NCBI GenBank assembly: GCA_019918135.1 | Contig: WBZZ01001831.1 | Span: 154,001 to 218,000 of the forward strand | From: Paulinella micropora | Lineage: Eukaryota; Cercozoa; Imbricatea; Euglyphida; Paulinellidae | Reading direction: 5' to 3' | Length of the DNA: 64,000 bases | Part shown: in pieces, positions 8,385-17,403 of the stretch | How positions within the stretch are numbered: the first letter of the stretch is position 1 | How the letters are laid out: each line of letters starts with the position of its first letter | Program-made: the position numbers and the translations under genes | The notes under the pieces: model-generated | What the model was told of the DNA's origin: nothing | The model's database searches: none | What the model saw: only the letters and a program-made list of their open reading frames with translations

Positions 8385-8492
8385 AGCAGAGCACAGGCGG
8401 CGCCGGCCAGGGTTCTAACATAGGCTACCACAGCGACATGACGTGGACCAGACGCTGCTGTGGCAGCCTGAGGGTGCCGTTGACAATCTCAA
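8385..8492 (+). repeat. Module I
   Basis: GAGCAGAGCACAGGCGGCGC ... TAACATAGGCTACC ... GACATGACGTGG ... GCGGCAGCCTGAGGGTGCCGT style sequence (here with GTGGCAG). Other copies: 54020-54125, 57285-57375, 58170-58270, 59640-59740, partial ones at 3033 and 61470, and one in each array unit. The conserved short reading MTWxxCCGSLRVPL might be a gene relic. Function unknown. Confidence 0.5.
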
Positions 8493-9011
8493 GCTGCCGC
8501 ATGGTTCTCAGTGCTAAGATTAAAACTTTGTCAGAGATTTTTTTTTTGCGCTGATTTTTGTACATTTCTTAGAGCGCCCCTGCCCTCCCTCTCCCGCTCC
8601 CGCTCTCTGCTCAGACTGGGGACTAGACAATTCGTGCTCTCCCCCTCCCTTCCCTCTGCCTCTTCTTCTCTCCCCTCTACTCCCTCCCCCCTTCTTCCCC
8701 TCGTCTGTTTTTTTTGTTGTCGGGCAACAAAAATTCTTCTTTTCCTCTTTTCATATTTCCGCAGGTCTTGCGCACGGTGGCCGAGCTATGGCGCGGACAG
8801 GACACAGTCGAGCTTTAATTCAGCGTAAATTACATTTTCTTGGCGCGCCCCTGCTCCTCCTTCCCTGTCTCTCCCCTCTGCAAGGATATGCGGAAATATC
8901 TGAGGGAATATGAAAATTGGAAAGCAACAATTTTTTTTTGGAACGCGTTTGCACGCGCTCTGAGGAGGGACGAGGGGAGGGGGGGGGGGGGGAGGAATAA
9001 GCAGAGGACAA

Positions 9012-9110
9012 AGGTGAGAGGGGCGACGAAGGTGAGAGGGGCGACGAAAGTGAGAGGGGCGACAAGAGTGAGAGGGGCGACAAGAGTGAGAGGGGCGACG
9101 AGAGTGAGAA
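9012..9110 (+). repeat. 18-bp minisatellite G
   Basis: Five to six units of GGTGAGAGGGGCGACGAA with A/G changes. The period is a multiple of three, and one frame reads ERGDEG/ERGDKS (collagen-like Gly-X-Y with some Gly replaced by Ser), another RGATKV. The following short module H starts with TCTTCCTCACGGCGGCCCAG. Copies in units 2-4 near 20490, 31970 and 43440. Confidence 0.75.
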
Positions 9111-10202
9111 GGAGGGGGAGGACGTCTTCCTCACGGCGGCCCAGCCGAGCGTCTGTGTGGGATTTTCTTTTTGCGCAAGTAGATCTTGGCGCCAAATTGG
9201 CGCTTACGGCTGTTTCCCCGTGAAAGCTAAGACGTACTGCCTTTTTCAACCGTATCACGTCCAAAATTTGACCATAGCGCGCCCCGCGGGAGAGTACAAA
9301 AAAAAGATAATTTACGCTGAATTAAAAGCTCGACAAAGTTGTATTACACTTGGCACTGAATACTACTAATTTATTTACACGCAAAGGTTTGGGAAACTTA
9401 CTCGAAAGTCTACAAGGGGGCTTGCTGGTACGTGCACGGGCTCAGGTCTACAGGTTAGACTCAAATTAAAAAGCTTTCCCTGCTCCTTGAGCCCCCTGGG
9501 CTCAGGGGACGGGAGGCACAAAACAAATTTAAAGGAGAGAAAGGAGATGGAGAGGGAGGCAGGGGCACCAAGAAATTACAAGGTTTTTTTTACTAAAGCT
9601 CGACAAAAATGGGAAGGGGGGAGGGGGGGGTGACCGGCATTGGGGGGCTTAGTTGAGGCGTTTCATGCATTTTTCTTTTAGCTTCTGCGCTCTTCCCCTC
9701 CCCCTTTGCCCTTCCCCTGTTCTTTGAGCCCCCCGGGCTCAGGGGGCTCAAGGAGAGGGAAGAGGGAAAAAAAGGGGGGGGCGCCCCCCCCCCCCCGGGC
9801 TGTGTCTCGACCACAACTCCGTTTAAGTCATACGACGAGTGACTTCTCCAATGAGGCGGCGCACTCTCTGAGACAGAAAAAAGACGTTTTTGCGGAAGGA
9901 AAGAAAGCGCGCTGTCTGTCTGTCGTACTCGTGCTTTAGCGATAATGCCTTGTCGAGCTTTAATTCAGCGTAAATTCGTACATTCTTAGCGCCCCCTCCC
10001 CCCTCCCCTCCTCTGAGCCCAGGGGTCTCAAGGTGCAGGGGAGGGGAAGGGTGAATGGCGCAGAAGCTGCAACAAAATAAATACATGCAACGCCTCCACT
10101 AATCCCTTCGCCCCATGCTAGGCGCCCCCCCCCCTCCCTCTGCAAGATCCGCGGAAATATCTGCGGGAATGTGAAAAGTGGAAAAGAATTTTTTGTCGGA
10201 AC

Positions 10203-10375
10203 GTGTTTGCACGCGCAAACAGCACGGCGCTGACTGCCAACCCTAACTTCCGGGACCTGCCAATTATATACGTTTGTTTCAACCCGCACTGGCTCGAGGT
10301 GGACGGCCTGTACGAGGCCGGGCCGGACACCGGCGATGGCAATTCGGAAGTGGCATTAGCTTTGCGCGCTAAGAA
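10203..10375 (+). pseudogene. Orphan gene fragment between repeat modules
   Basis: A segment with protein-like coding sequence (DLPIIYVCFNPHWLEVDGLY, then EAGPDTGDGNSEVALALRA) is bounded on the left by the outer hairpin of a module E right arm (GTTTGCACGCGCAAAC) and on the right by an inverted module A starting at 10363. It has no start or stop of its own and looks like an internal fragment of a gene caught between repeats. I do not recognise the family. It is kept in all four units (21686, 33166 and 44634 onwards), so it was present before the array formed. Confidence 0.35.
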
Positions 10376-10472
10376 ATGTACAAAAAGTTAATAAGAAAAA
10401 ATCCATGACAAAGTTTTAATCTTGGCACTGAGAACTAAGACAGCTAGAAAGAGCCAGGAAAGGAACAAAATT

Positions 10473-10545
10473 TTAAAGGCACACGGGCAGGTCCAGCCGG
10501 CGCCGCTGCTCGTATGACTGCAGCGGCTGGTAGGCTTGTACGGCG
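10473..10545 (-). pseudogene. C-terminal relic of an unknown protein
   Basis: On the minus strand a short frame reads AVQAYQPLQSYEQRRRLDLP then VCL and a stop at 10473-10475. Its composition is protein-like but a T-rich tract cuts it off upstream. It contains an inverted repeat CCGCTGC/GCAGCGG (about 10505-10530) that may be the hairpin end of the lost gene. Repeated in units 2-4. Weak call. Confidence 0.25.
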
Positions 10546-10645
10546 TTTCAAAAAAAGAAAAAAAAAGCTCAGAAACGGAGTTGGGTCAAAAAGGGAGGTA
10601 GATGTTTTCATCGGGAAGCAAACCTCACTTGTAGGCCAGACCGCC

Positions 10646-11740
10646 TTATAGCTGCAGGTACTTGCTAACCTCCTCGGCGGCGTCACGGTCCGGCAGGATC
10701 CGGTTCAGCTCGCTCCGCACTCGCGCGGGTCTCCGGGAGCTCCAGGCAGCCGCGAGCGCCAAACACAGCAGCACGCACAGGTGAGCTTCGACGAACGCCC
10801 GTTTCCAGCCTCGTTTGTCGGGCCAGACGAAAACGCAGACAGTCAGCGTCACCAGCACCAGGCAGGCCAGCGGAGTCAGCGCCACGCGCGCCAGCCGGGG
10901 CCGCACCTCGTCGTACCAGACCTTGCGGGCGCACCAGCCCGCCAGGGGCAGTGTGTACGTTAGCAGCCAGGTCACGCGGCCCTCCTCGTCCCAGAACGCC
11001 AGCGCAAGCGACGCCAAGCACGCAAACCAGCACATTGCGTAGGTCCAGGTAAAGCCCAGCGGCGCGGGCGGTGGTGGTATTGCGTGGACAACGTCGTACG
11101 CCGCCTCGGCGCGCCTGGCCTCGAGCCACCTGCCTGCTTGCCAACGCATGGCACAGCCAACAAATATGTGGTAGAGCGTGAGCGCCGACGCAGAGAGGGG
11201 CACCCAGGCATCCCGCAACTCGCGGCGGGGCCGTGTGGCCCACAGCCAGCCGGTCGCGGTGGCCAGCGCGCACGAGTGCAGCAGGAGCTGCTGCGGGCGT
11301 GTGCCTTGGGGTAGGGACGGGTCAAGTGCGTACAGGGAGGGCCAGTACAGCCCGGCGCCCTGGGCCAAGAGCAAGGACGCCGGGGGCAGCCAGCTGCGCG
11401 CGGCCTCACCGTGCAGCCCCAGCACGAGACCCCAAGCCAGTGCAAGCGCGCCCAGGATTAACAAACAGAACTCCAGCCAGTAGGACAGCTTCTGCCCGTA
11501 GTCGAGGAGGGGCGTCGGCAGTAGGAACAAATGCACCCAAGAGAACCAAAGAGTCAAGGGCTCGGTTAGGCCTAAGCTGCGTTTAAATTTCTGCCAGTCG
11601 CCTCGGCCGCCTTGCAAGAAGCCTACTAAGACGACCAGTTCATAAAACAGCGCAAAGTAGCCTAGGTACGCCAGGCACCCGACAACAAAGGCTATGAATT
11701 CCCGTGTGTCAGTCCAATTACAGCCACGCCTGGCGAGCAT
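10646..11740 (-). CDS. Multi-pass membrane protein, unit 1
   Basis: An ORF of 364 residues from ATG 11740 (MLARRGCNWTDTREFIAFVV) with nine or ten hydrophobic helices: a long first one (FIAFVVGCLAYLGYFALFYE and on), then WFSWVHLFLLPTPLL, WLEFCLLILGALALAWGLVLG, WVPLSASALTLYHIFVGCAM, AMCWFACLASLALAFW, VTWLLTYTLPLAGW, LTPLACLVLVTLTVCVFVW and HLCVLLCLALAAAW. Loops are Arg-rich (GDWQKFKRS, RPRRELRDAW). No family recognised; an integral membrane protein is clear. The frame is open beyond 11740 (GCTRLIGPFYELAQA) up to a CT repeat ending CGCAG at about 11787-11807 on the minus strand, which looks like a 3' splice site, so an upstream exon is possible. The 3' side (10440-10645) is short intergenic DNA. 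Confidence 0.75.
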   Translation of the reverse strand: MLARRGCNWTDTREFIAFVVGCLAYLGYFALFYELVVLVGFLQGGRGDWQKFKRSLGLTEPLTLWFSWVHLFLLPTPLLDYGQKLSYWLEFCLLILGALALAWGLVLGLHGEAARSWLPPASLLLAQGAGLYWPSLYALDPSLPQGTRPQQLLLHSCALATATGWLWATRPRRELRDAWVPLSASALTLYHIFVGCAMRWQAGRWLEARRAEAAYDVVHAIPPPPAPLGFTWTYAMCWFACLASLALAFWDEEGRVTWLLTYTLPLAGWCARKVWYDEVRPRLARVALTPLACLVLVTLTVCVFVWPDKRGWKRAFVEAHLCVLLCLALAAAWSSRRPARVRSELNRILPDRDAAEEVSKYLQL

Positions 11741-14124
11741 TGCCTGGGCCAATTCGTAAAATGGGCCGATCAGCCTTGTGCAACCTGCGAGAGAGAGAGA
11801 GAGAGGAGGGGGATAGCGGGGGACAAGGGAAACAGAGGGACGAGAGGAAGGACGAGGGGAAGCACACCCCGCCCCCTTCTTCCCCCCCCCCCTTCTTCCT
11901 CCCTCGTTGCCCCTTCCCCCCCCCCCCCCCGTCTGTTTCCTTTGTTGTCGGGCAAAACAAAGTTTTCTTTTCCTCTTTTCATATTCCCGCGGATCTTGCG
12001 CACGGTGGCCGAGCCATGGCACGGACAGGACGCCGTCGGGATTGTGAGGCCCTTGCCCACCTGTTACATTGACCACCGCCCGTCCATCCGCCGCAGAGCT
12101 GCGCTGGAGCACAGTGCGCAAGATGTAAAAAAAATAGGAAAAATATGAAAAGTGGAAAAAAAAATTTTTTTTGGGATGCGTTTGCACGCGCAAACAAGGG
12201 ACGAGGGGAGGGAGGGGGAGGAGAAAGAGGAAGGGGGAAGAAGGGGAAGGGGAGTGATTCCCCCGCCCCCCTCCCTTCCCTCTGTTCCCGTCGTCCCCCC
12301 CCCCCTTTCATTCCCCCCCGTTTGTTTCTTTGGTTGTCGGGCAAAGAAAATTTTTTTTTCTCTCTTTTCATATTTTTCATATTTTTCCGACCTTGCGCAC
12401 GGTGGCCGAGCCATGGCACAGACAGGACGCCGTCGGGATTGTGAGGCCCTTGTCCACCTGCTACATTGACCACCGCCCGTCCATCCGCCGCAGAGCTGCG
12501 CTGGAGCACAGTGTGCAAGATGTAAAAAACTAACATTCTGTACTTTTTTTCTTTAGTAAAAGTCGGCGGGGCCGGGCCGTGTCAATATGGACAAGTGGGA
12601 AGTAATCTCTATTGGAAAATGCGTACAAAAATAGATACGGCAAAAAAAAGAAATCGCCGACAGCAAGAAAGGTTGTAGAGAGAGAGATGCCAAGATTAAA
12701 GCTTTGTCAAAAAAAATTTTATTAATTTTTTTTTGTAAATTCTTAGCGCCCCCCCTGCCCTTTCTCTTTCCCTCTCCTAGGTCTCAGTGCCAAGTGTAAG
12801 ACAGTCGAGCTTCAATTCAGCGTATTCTTTTTCGCACTTTCTTGGCGCGCCCTCCCCCTTCCATCTCCTCCACTCCCCCCTGAGCCCGGGCGGCTCAAAG
12901 AGCAGAGAGCAGAACTGAAACAAAACTAAGAAGATGCCTACTGAGCCCATGCCGGAGCGCCCCCCCCCCCTCCAGTTGTCGGGTCCCGTTTGCAAGGGGG
13001 GGGGGGGTTGCCTCCCCCCTTTGGCGCTCCCCCCCCCCCCCCTCTCTATGCCAAAATCCTTTCTGCCACCCTCCCCTCTTCTCTCCCCTGAGCCCAGGGG
13101 GCTCAAGGAGCAGGGACAGTGGGAACAGAGGGACGAGAGAGGGGACGGGGATGGAGAGCACACCCCGCCCCTCCCTGTACACGTTCTCAGTGCCAAGATT
13201 AAAATTTGTTCTTTTAGTAATTTCTTTTCGTGTGATTCTTCTTGTACACCGGCGAAGCGCGCCCCTACCCTCCCCTTCCCTCTAGCTCCCGATCCTCAGA
13301 CAAGGGACTAGACAATTCATACTCTCCCCCCCCCCCCCTTCCCTCCTTTCATATTTTTCTGACATTGCGCACGGTGACCGAGCTATGGCACGGACAGGAA
13401 GCCGTCGGGGTAAGTGAAGGGGCTCTTGTCCCCCTGGCACATTGACCACCGCCCATCCATTCGCCGCTGGTCGCGCTGGAGCACGGTGCTCTGCTCCTAG
13501 TTTTCAGTGCCAGAGCGTAAGACCGTCGAGCTTTAATTCAGCGTAAATTACGTTTTCCTGGCGCGGCTTCTGCCCTTTCCCTCTCCCACTCCCTATTCTC
13601 AGTGCTAAGATTGAAATCTTGTCAGTAAAACTTTATTAAACTTTTGTAAATTTTTAGCGCGCCCCTGCCCTCCCTCTCCCGCTCCCGCTCTCTGCTCAGA
13701 CTGGGGACTAGACAATTCGTGCTCTCCCCCTCCCTTCCCTCTGCCTCTTCTTCTCTCCCCTCTACTCCCTCCCCCCTTCTTCCTTCTTCTCTCCCCTCTA
13801 CTCCCTCCCCCCTTCTTCCCCTCGTCTGTTTTTTTTGTTGTCGGGCAAAAAAAATTCTTCTTTTCCTCTTTTCATATTTCCGCAGGTCTTGCGCACGGTG
13901 GCCGAGCTATGGCACGGACAGGACACCGTCGAGCTTTAATTCAGCGTAAATTACATTTTCTTGGCGCGCCCCTGCTCCTCCTTCCCTGCCTCTCCCCTCT
14001 GCAAGGATATGAGGAAATATCTGCGGGAATATGAAAAGTGGAAAGCAACAATTTTTTTTGGAAAACGCGTTTGCACGCGCAAACAAGGGACGAGGGGAGG
14101 GGGGGAGGAATAAGCAGAGGACAA
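11741..14124. repeat. Repeat mosaic between membrane gene and G/H array
   Basis: No gene supported. Holds the CT-repeat border (11787-11807), E copies at about 11960-12170 (right-arm complete), 12345-12530, 13345-13500 and 13850-13930, module J (12532-12690), A and B modules, D (12880, 13088) and long C/G runs. 11990-13110 is closely similar to 5400-6530 in the left flank. Equivalents in units 2-4: 23229-25607, 34704-37089, 46172-48559. Confidence 0.7.
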
Positions 14125-14436
14125 AGGTCAGAGGGGCGACGAAAGTGAGAGGGGCGACGAGAGTGAGAGGGAGGGCTACAACAGGTCTTCCTCACGGCGG
14201 CCCAGCCGAGCGTCTGTGGGGGACTTTCTTTTTGCGCAAGTAGATTTTGGCGCCAAATTGGCGCTTACGGCTGTTTCCCCGGGAAAGCTAAGACGTACTG
14301 CCTTTTTCAACTGTATCACGCACCCTACCTCCGGACGGCACAATCTGGCGCCAAATGAACGGCCGTTCCAGAGGCTAGCAGAGAAACCGGACGTTTTCCC
14401 GCGGGGAGAAACGGTACGCCTTTTACTCGCACGGAA

Positions 14437-15081
14437 ATGTTTTTCGGCTCTCTCACCTTCCCTAGAGGCAGGGAGGTGCAGAGCAAAGGGGAGCGGGGCG
14501 ACGAAGGTGACAGGGGCGACGAAAGTGAGAGGGGCGACGAAGGTGAGAGGGGCGACGAGAGTGAGAGGGAGGGCTACAACAGGTCTTCCTCACGGCGGCC
14601 CAGCCGAGCGTCTGTGGGGGATTTTCTTTTTGCGCAAGTAGATTTTGGCGCCAAAGTGGCGCTTACGGCTGTTTCCCCGGGAAGGCTTAGACGTACTGCC
14701 TTTTTCAACCGTATCACGCACCCTATCTCCGGACGGCACAATTTGGCGCCAAATTTAGCAGGGGCCGTTCCGGAGGCTAGCAGAGAAATCGGACGTTTTC
14801 CCGCGGGGGAGAAACCCGCGGGCCTTTTACTCACACGAAAATGTTTTTCGGCCCTCTCACCTTCCCTAGAGGCAGGGAGGTGCAGAGCAAAGGGGAGCGG
14901 GGCGACAAAGGTGAGAGGGGCGACAAAGGTGGGAGGGGCGACAAAGGTGAGAGGGGCGACGAAGGTGAGAGGGGCGACGAAAGTGAGAGGGGCGACGAGA
15001 GTGAGAGGGAGGGCTACAACAGGTCTTCCTCACGGCGGCCCAGCCGAGCGTCTGTGGGGGATTTTCTTTTTGCGCAAGTAG
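14437..15081 (+). CDS. Collagen-like short-repeat ORF, unit 1 (first)
   Basis: ATG 14437 opens MFFGSLTFPRGREVQSKG and runs into the minisatellite in the frame GERGDEGDRGDESERGDE, which is close to Gly-X-Y triplets (collagen-like), then through a module H and, in a different reading of the next minisatellite (RGATKV), to a stop at 15081: 214 residues. The same lead MFFG(P/S)LTF(P/L)RGREVQSKG precedes the repeats at three other places (14841, 53838, 60783). Collagen-like proteins are known from mimiviruses. The frame may also be open by chance, as 18 is a multiple of three and the DNA is GC-rich. Palindromic sites lie upstream in the preceding H. Confidence 0.35.
   Translation: MFFGSLTFPRGREVQSKGERGDEGDRGDESERGDEGERGDESEREGYNRSSSRRPSRASVGDFLFAQVDFGAKVALTAVSPGRLRRTAFFNRITHPISGRHNLAPNLAGAVPEASREIGRFPAGEKPAGLLLTRKCFSALSPSLEAGRCRAKGSGATKVRGATKVGGATKVRGATKVRGATKVRGATRVRGRATTGLPHGGPAERLWGIFFLRK
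14741..14807. promoter_or_regulatory. Cluster of E2F-type palindromic sites in module H
   Basis: ATTTGGCGCCAAAT (14741-14754) is a perfect palindrome with TTTGGCGC on both strands, and TTTTCCCGCGGG (14796-14807) contains TTTCCCGC. Both fit the eukaryotic E2F/DP consensus TTTSSCGC. A further TTTTGGCGCCAAATTGGCGC is at 14245-14264 in the preceding H. The sites lie 35-100 bp before the ATG at 14841. Binding is inferred only. Confidence 0.4.
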
Positions 15082-15170
15082 ATTTTGGCGCCAAATTGGC
15101 GCTTACGGCTGTTTCCCCGGGAAAGCTAAGATGTACTGCCTTTTTCAGCCGTATCACGTCCAAAATTTGA
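14841..15170 (+). CDS. Collagen-like short-repeat ORF, unit 1 (second)
   Basis: ATG 14841 opens MFFGPLTFPRGREVQSKG followed by GERGDKGERGDKGGRGDK, GERGDEGERGDE and SERGDESERE: about six 6-residue repeats, most of them two Gly-X-Y triplets, then a non-repetitive tail from module H (SVGDFLFAQVDFGAKLALTA) to a stop at 15170 (109 residues). The palindromes at 14741-14807 lie just upstream. It is the cleanest of the collagen-like ORFs here. The tail is not a recognisable domain, so the ORF may be a relic of a longer gene or a by-product of the minisatellite. Confidence 0.4.
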   Translation: MFFGPLTFPRGREVQSKGERGDKGERGDKGGRGDKGERGDEGERGDESERGDESEREGYNRSSSRRPSRASVGDFLFAQVDFGAKLALTAVSPGKLRCTAFFSRITSKI

Positions 15171-15180
15171 CCATATCGCG

Positions 15181-15895
15181 CCCCGCGGGAGAGTACAAAA
15201 GAAAGATAATTTACGCTGAATTAAAAGCTCGACAAAGTATTACACTTGGCACTGAATACTAATAATTTATTTACGCGCAAAGGTTTGGGAAACTTACTCG
15301 AAAGTCTACAAGGGGGCTTGCTGGTACGTGCACGAGCTCAAGTCTACAGGTTAGACTCAAATTAAAAAGCTTTCCCTGCTCCTTGAGCCCCCTGGGCTCA
15401 GGGGACGGGAGGCACAACACAAATTTAGGGAGAGAGACAAGAGGGGAAGAGAAGAGGGGGGGTGGACGCCCCCCCCCCCTTCCCTCCCTCTCCACCGTTC
15501 CCCCCCCCCCGGCCTCTTCCTTTTTCCCGGGAAATACGCACATACTCACATTTGGCGACAAATTTCACGCGAGAAAAAAAGAGAAAGAAAAAAATCCTGC
15601 AGAGATCCGCGGAAATCTAGGAAGAGAGAGGGGGAAGAGGAAGGGGGAGAGAGAGGGAAGGGGGAGACGGAGGGGAAGACGGAAGGGGGAGGGGAGGGGG
15701 AGGGGAAGGGGGCACCCCCCCCCCCCCCCTGCGGGCTCCGAAAAAGAATGTTTGTTTATTTTTGTTCTCCCTCTAAACCCACAAATTTAACCTGTTCACT
15801 TTGTGACCAGCTACAGGCATGGCACTGCCCTTGGCTTTATGGGTCCTGCCTCGACGACAAACTCCGCCTAAGCCATCCGACGAGCGACTTCTCCA
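15181..15895. other. Intergenic stretch: inverted B, module L, purine tract
   Basis: 15195-15250 is an inverted module B; 15255-15372 is module L, whose minus strand reads LSLTCRLELVHVPASPLVDF then RVSFPNLCA and a stop, perhaps the end of a lost gene; D lies at about 15383-15402. 15545-15585 has TTTGGCGACAAATTTC as in the LRR promoter. 15620-15715 is almost pure purine (GGGAGACGGAGGGGAAGACG type), able to form G-quadruplex or triplex structures. The DNA from 15740 (MFVYFCSPSKPTN reading) may be the 5' part of the TnpB locus. Confidence 0.5.
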
Positions 15896-16061
15896 ATGAG
15901 ACGGCTTACTCCGTGGGGCCAGAAAGAAAGGCTCCCCGAGCCTCCCCTAGATGCTGCGCCAGCGGGCGGGCCCCGAGAGGAGAAATCCCAAGAGAGGAAG
16001 TTCAAGCCCGCACAGCCTCCTCCAGAGCCTTCGTTAGCTTATGCGCCGTTCTGGACTGAGT

Positions 16062-16112
16062 CCGGGGGCAAGGCCCCCCGAGCCCCCCTTTCAGCCCGCG
16101 CCAGCGGGCTGG
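16062..16112 (+). repeat. G/C double-hairpin element in TnpB (site 1)
   Basis: CGGGGGCAAGGCCCCCCG (first hairpin), spacer AGCCCCCCTTT, then CAGCCCGCGCCAGCGGGCTG (second hairpin, 8-bp perfect stem). This two-hairpin block of 50-60 bp is the basic form of the family. It interrupts the TnpB reading between YAPFWTE and GWYEPTT. Confidence 0.7.
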
Positions 16113-16383
16113 TACGAGCCGACAACCGCACAAGGTCTGCAGGAGACCTCCTGGCAGTCGCGACTTGCACTGCTGCCCGCAACTCAGGTCAACGCGCGAC
16201 GTAACGCGGCCAAAGCAGACGACACCCAGAACAAGGTGCCCAAGAAGAAGTTTAGTCTGAACAAGAAGGCGAGCAAGACGCCCCCCCTCAAGACACTCAC
16301 GTGCAGGATCTACCCAAAGACCAAGAACAAAGAGGTTAGGCGAGCTTGGGTGCGTAAGGCGTGGCTGTTATTTCGAGCAGTTC

Positions 16384-16510
16384 CCGGGGGGCATGCCCCC
16401 CGCGCCCCCCCTTAAAGCCCAGCGTGCTTCCCTCCAGCCCGCGCCGGGGGGAGCAAGCCCCCCCGCGCCCCCCCCCCCCTTATGCCTTTCCAGCCCGCGC
16501 AAGCGGGGTG
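16384..16510 (+). repeat. Two G/C double-hairpin elements in tandem (site 2)
   Basis: GGGGGGCATGCCCCCCGCGC ... CAGCCCGCGCCGGGGGGAGC ... CCAGCCCGCGCAAGCGGGGT. Located between the N-terminal and middle parts of TnpB. In unit 3 the run lengths leave the frame open across sites 1-2 (ORF 39003-39872). Confidence 0.65.
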
Positions 16511-16837
16511 GGCAAAGAAGAGCCGAGATGGGCGGTAGAATGCGCTGCTTGGGCGACTTTGATCTAGATACTCTGCGCCTGCGGTTTGTGAAAGAAGGTA
16601 GCAAATTCGTGCGAGCCAGGCCGTGGCTTCTCAGCATGCCCTACGACATCCGCGAAGTGGCCATCCGGGACCTGCAAGCGACGAGGGCCTCCGCCATCTC
16701 AAATCTTAGCCAGAAGGGCAAGTTCCTCTACTGGAAAAGAGTCAACTTCCGCAAGTGGGAGGAGCGCAGGTCTACGATCGCGATCTCGCACACCGTCTGG
16801 GGGCGCCAGCGGGGCTTCTTTGCAGGTTTTCTGGGAC

Positions 16838-16896
16838 CCGGGGGGCAAGCCCCCGCGCCCCCCCTTGCTACCCTTTCAGCCCGCGGCAGCGGGCTG
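16838..16896 (+). repeat. G/C double-hairpin element in TnpB (site 3)
   Basis: CGGGGGGCAAGCCCCCGCGC, then CCCTTTCAGCCCGCGGCAGC and GGGCTGG. It lies just before the RuvC-I motif. Confidence 0.65.
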
Positions 16897-17171
16897 GACT
16901 CCAGGCGTGTAGTGAGCATTGATCCGGGTGTCAGGAGCTTTCTGACCATGTACCACGCGGACTCGGGTGCGATAACCGAATGGGGCCGCGGGTCCATTGC
17001 ACGCGTGTACCGATTGCAGAAACACATAGACAAGCTGCTGAGCAAGGTCGAGCTACTGGCTAAGGACAGCAGCAAGAAGCGGAACCGCTGGCGCCTACGG
17101 CGCGCTATTACTCGAGTGCGCGACAAGATCTACAACAGGGTCCAGGACGTGCACAAGAAAGCCGCCAGATG

Positions 17172-17271
17172 CGGGGGGCGCCGCCCCCCGTGACCCCCCC
17201 TGCAGCCCGCGCCGGGGGGCATGCCCCCCGCGCCCCCCCTTTTCTCCATTCCAGCCCGCGCTAGCGGGGTG
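17172..17271 (+). repeat. Two G/C double-hairpin elements in tandem (site 4)
   Basis: GGGGGGCGCCGCCCCCCGTG ... CAGCCCGCGCCGGGGGGCAT ... CCAGCCCGCGCTAGCGGGGT. It occupies the place where RuvC-II should be encoded. Confidence 0.65.
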
Positions 17272-17403
17272 GCACAGGCGTGTACGCAATGTGGGGCGCT
17301 ATGGAGAGACATCAAAGCTGCCAAGACGTACAGCTGCCAGTGGTGCGCCCTACAGCACGGACGCGACATGAACGCCAGTCGCAACATCCTCTTGAGACTG
17401 CTA

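Larger units (their letters stand above)
6847..10190. repeat. Repeat mosaic at the start of a unit, no intact gene
   Basis: Contains E cores near 7185, 7600, 8180 and 8780; modules B, A, I (8385-8492), minisatellite G (9012-9110) with a short H (9115-9265), an inverted B (9300-9365), module L (9366-9475), D (9484) and an inverted C (9652-9697). 9795-9860 resembles the segment upstream of TnpB (15840-15910; shared TCTCCAATGAG). Equivalents lie at 18316-21670, 29802-33150 and 41273-44620. Confidence 0.7.
14126..15180 (+). repeat. Array of minisatellite G and module H, unit 1
   Basis: Three rounds of 18-bp repeats (GGTGAGAGGGGCGACGAA type: about 3, 5 and 7 units) each followed by module H (CTTCCTCACGGCGGCCCAGC ... 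GGCGCTTACGGCTGTTTCCC ... CTCCGGACGGCACAATTTGG ... TTTTCCCGCGGG ... CACACGAAAATG). H carries several palindromes. The same array stands at 25608-26660, 37090-38140 and 48560-49610. Related pieces are at 9012-9265, 53515-53960, 60480-61200 and 63690-63770. Confidence 0.8.

Noticed and set aside
8385-8492. GGTTCTAACATAGGC in module I as a tRNA T-arm
   Set aside because: No matching acceptor stem, anticodon arm or A box around it.
9012-9110. 18-bp repeats as a CRISPR array
   Set aside because: Units are contiguous with no spacers, vary by A/G changes, and no cas genes are present; it is a minisatellite.
10683-11273. 196-codon minus-strand ORF overlapping the membrane gene
   Set aside because: Shadow frame of the membrane protein: Arg/Ala/Gly-rich with no hydrophobic segments or motifs.
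14437-15081. A new regulatory protein in the RGATKV frame of the G/H array
   Set aside because: The frame exists only because the repeat is a multiple of three; there is no conserved start for it, unlike the GERGDK frame.
16838-16930. Hairpin inserts in TnpB as spliceosomal introns
   Set aside because: GT and AG can be found nearby, but removal does not restore a sensible frame at site 3 and the inserts share a hairpin structure, not splice signals.
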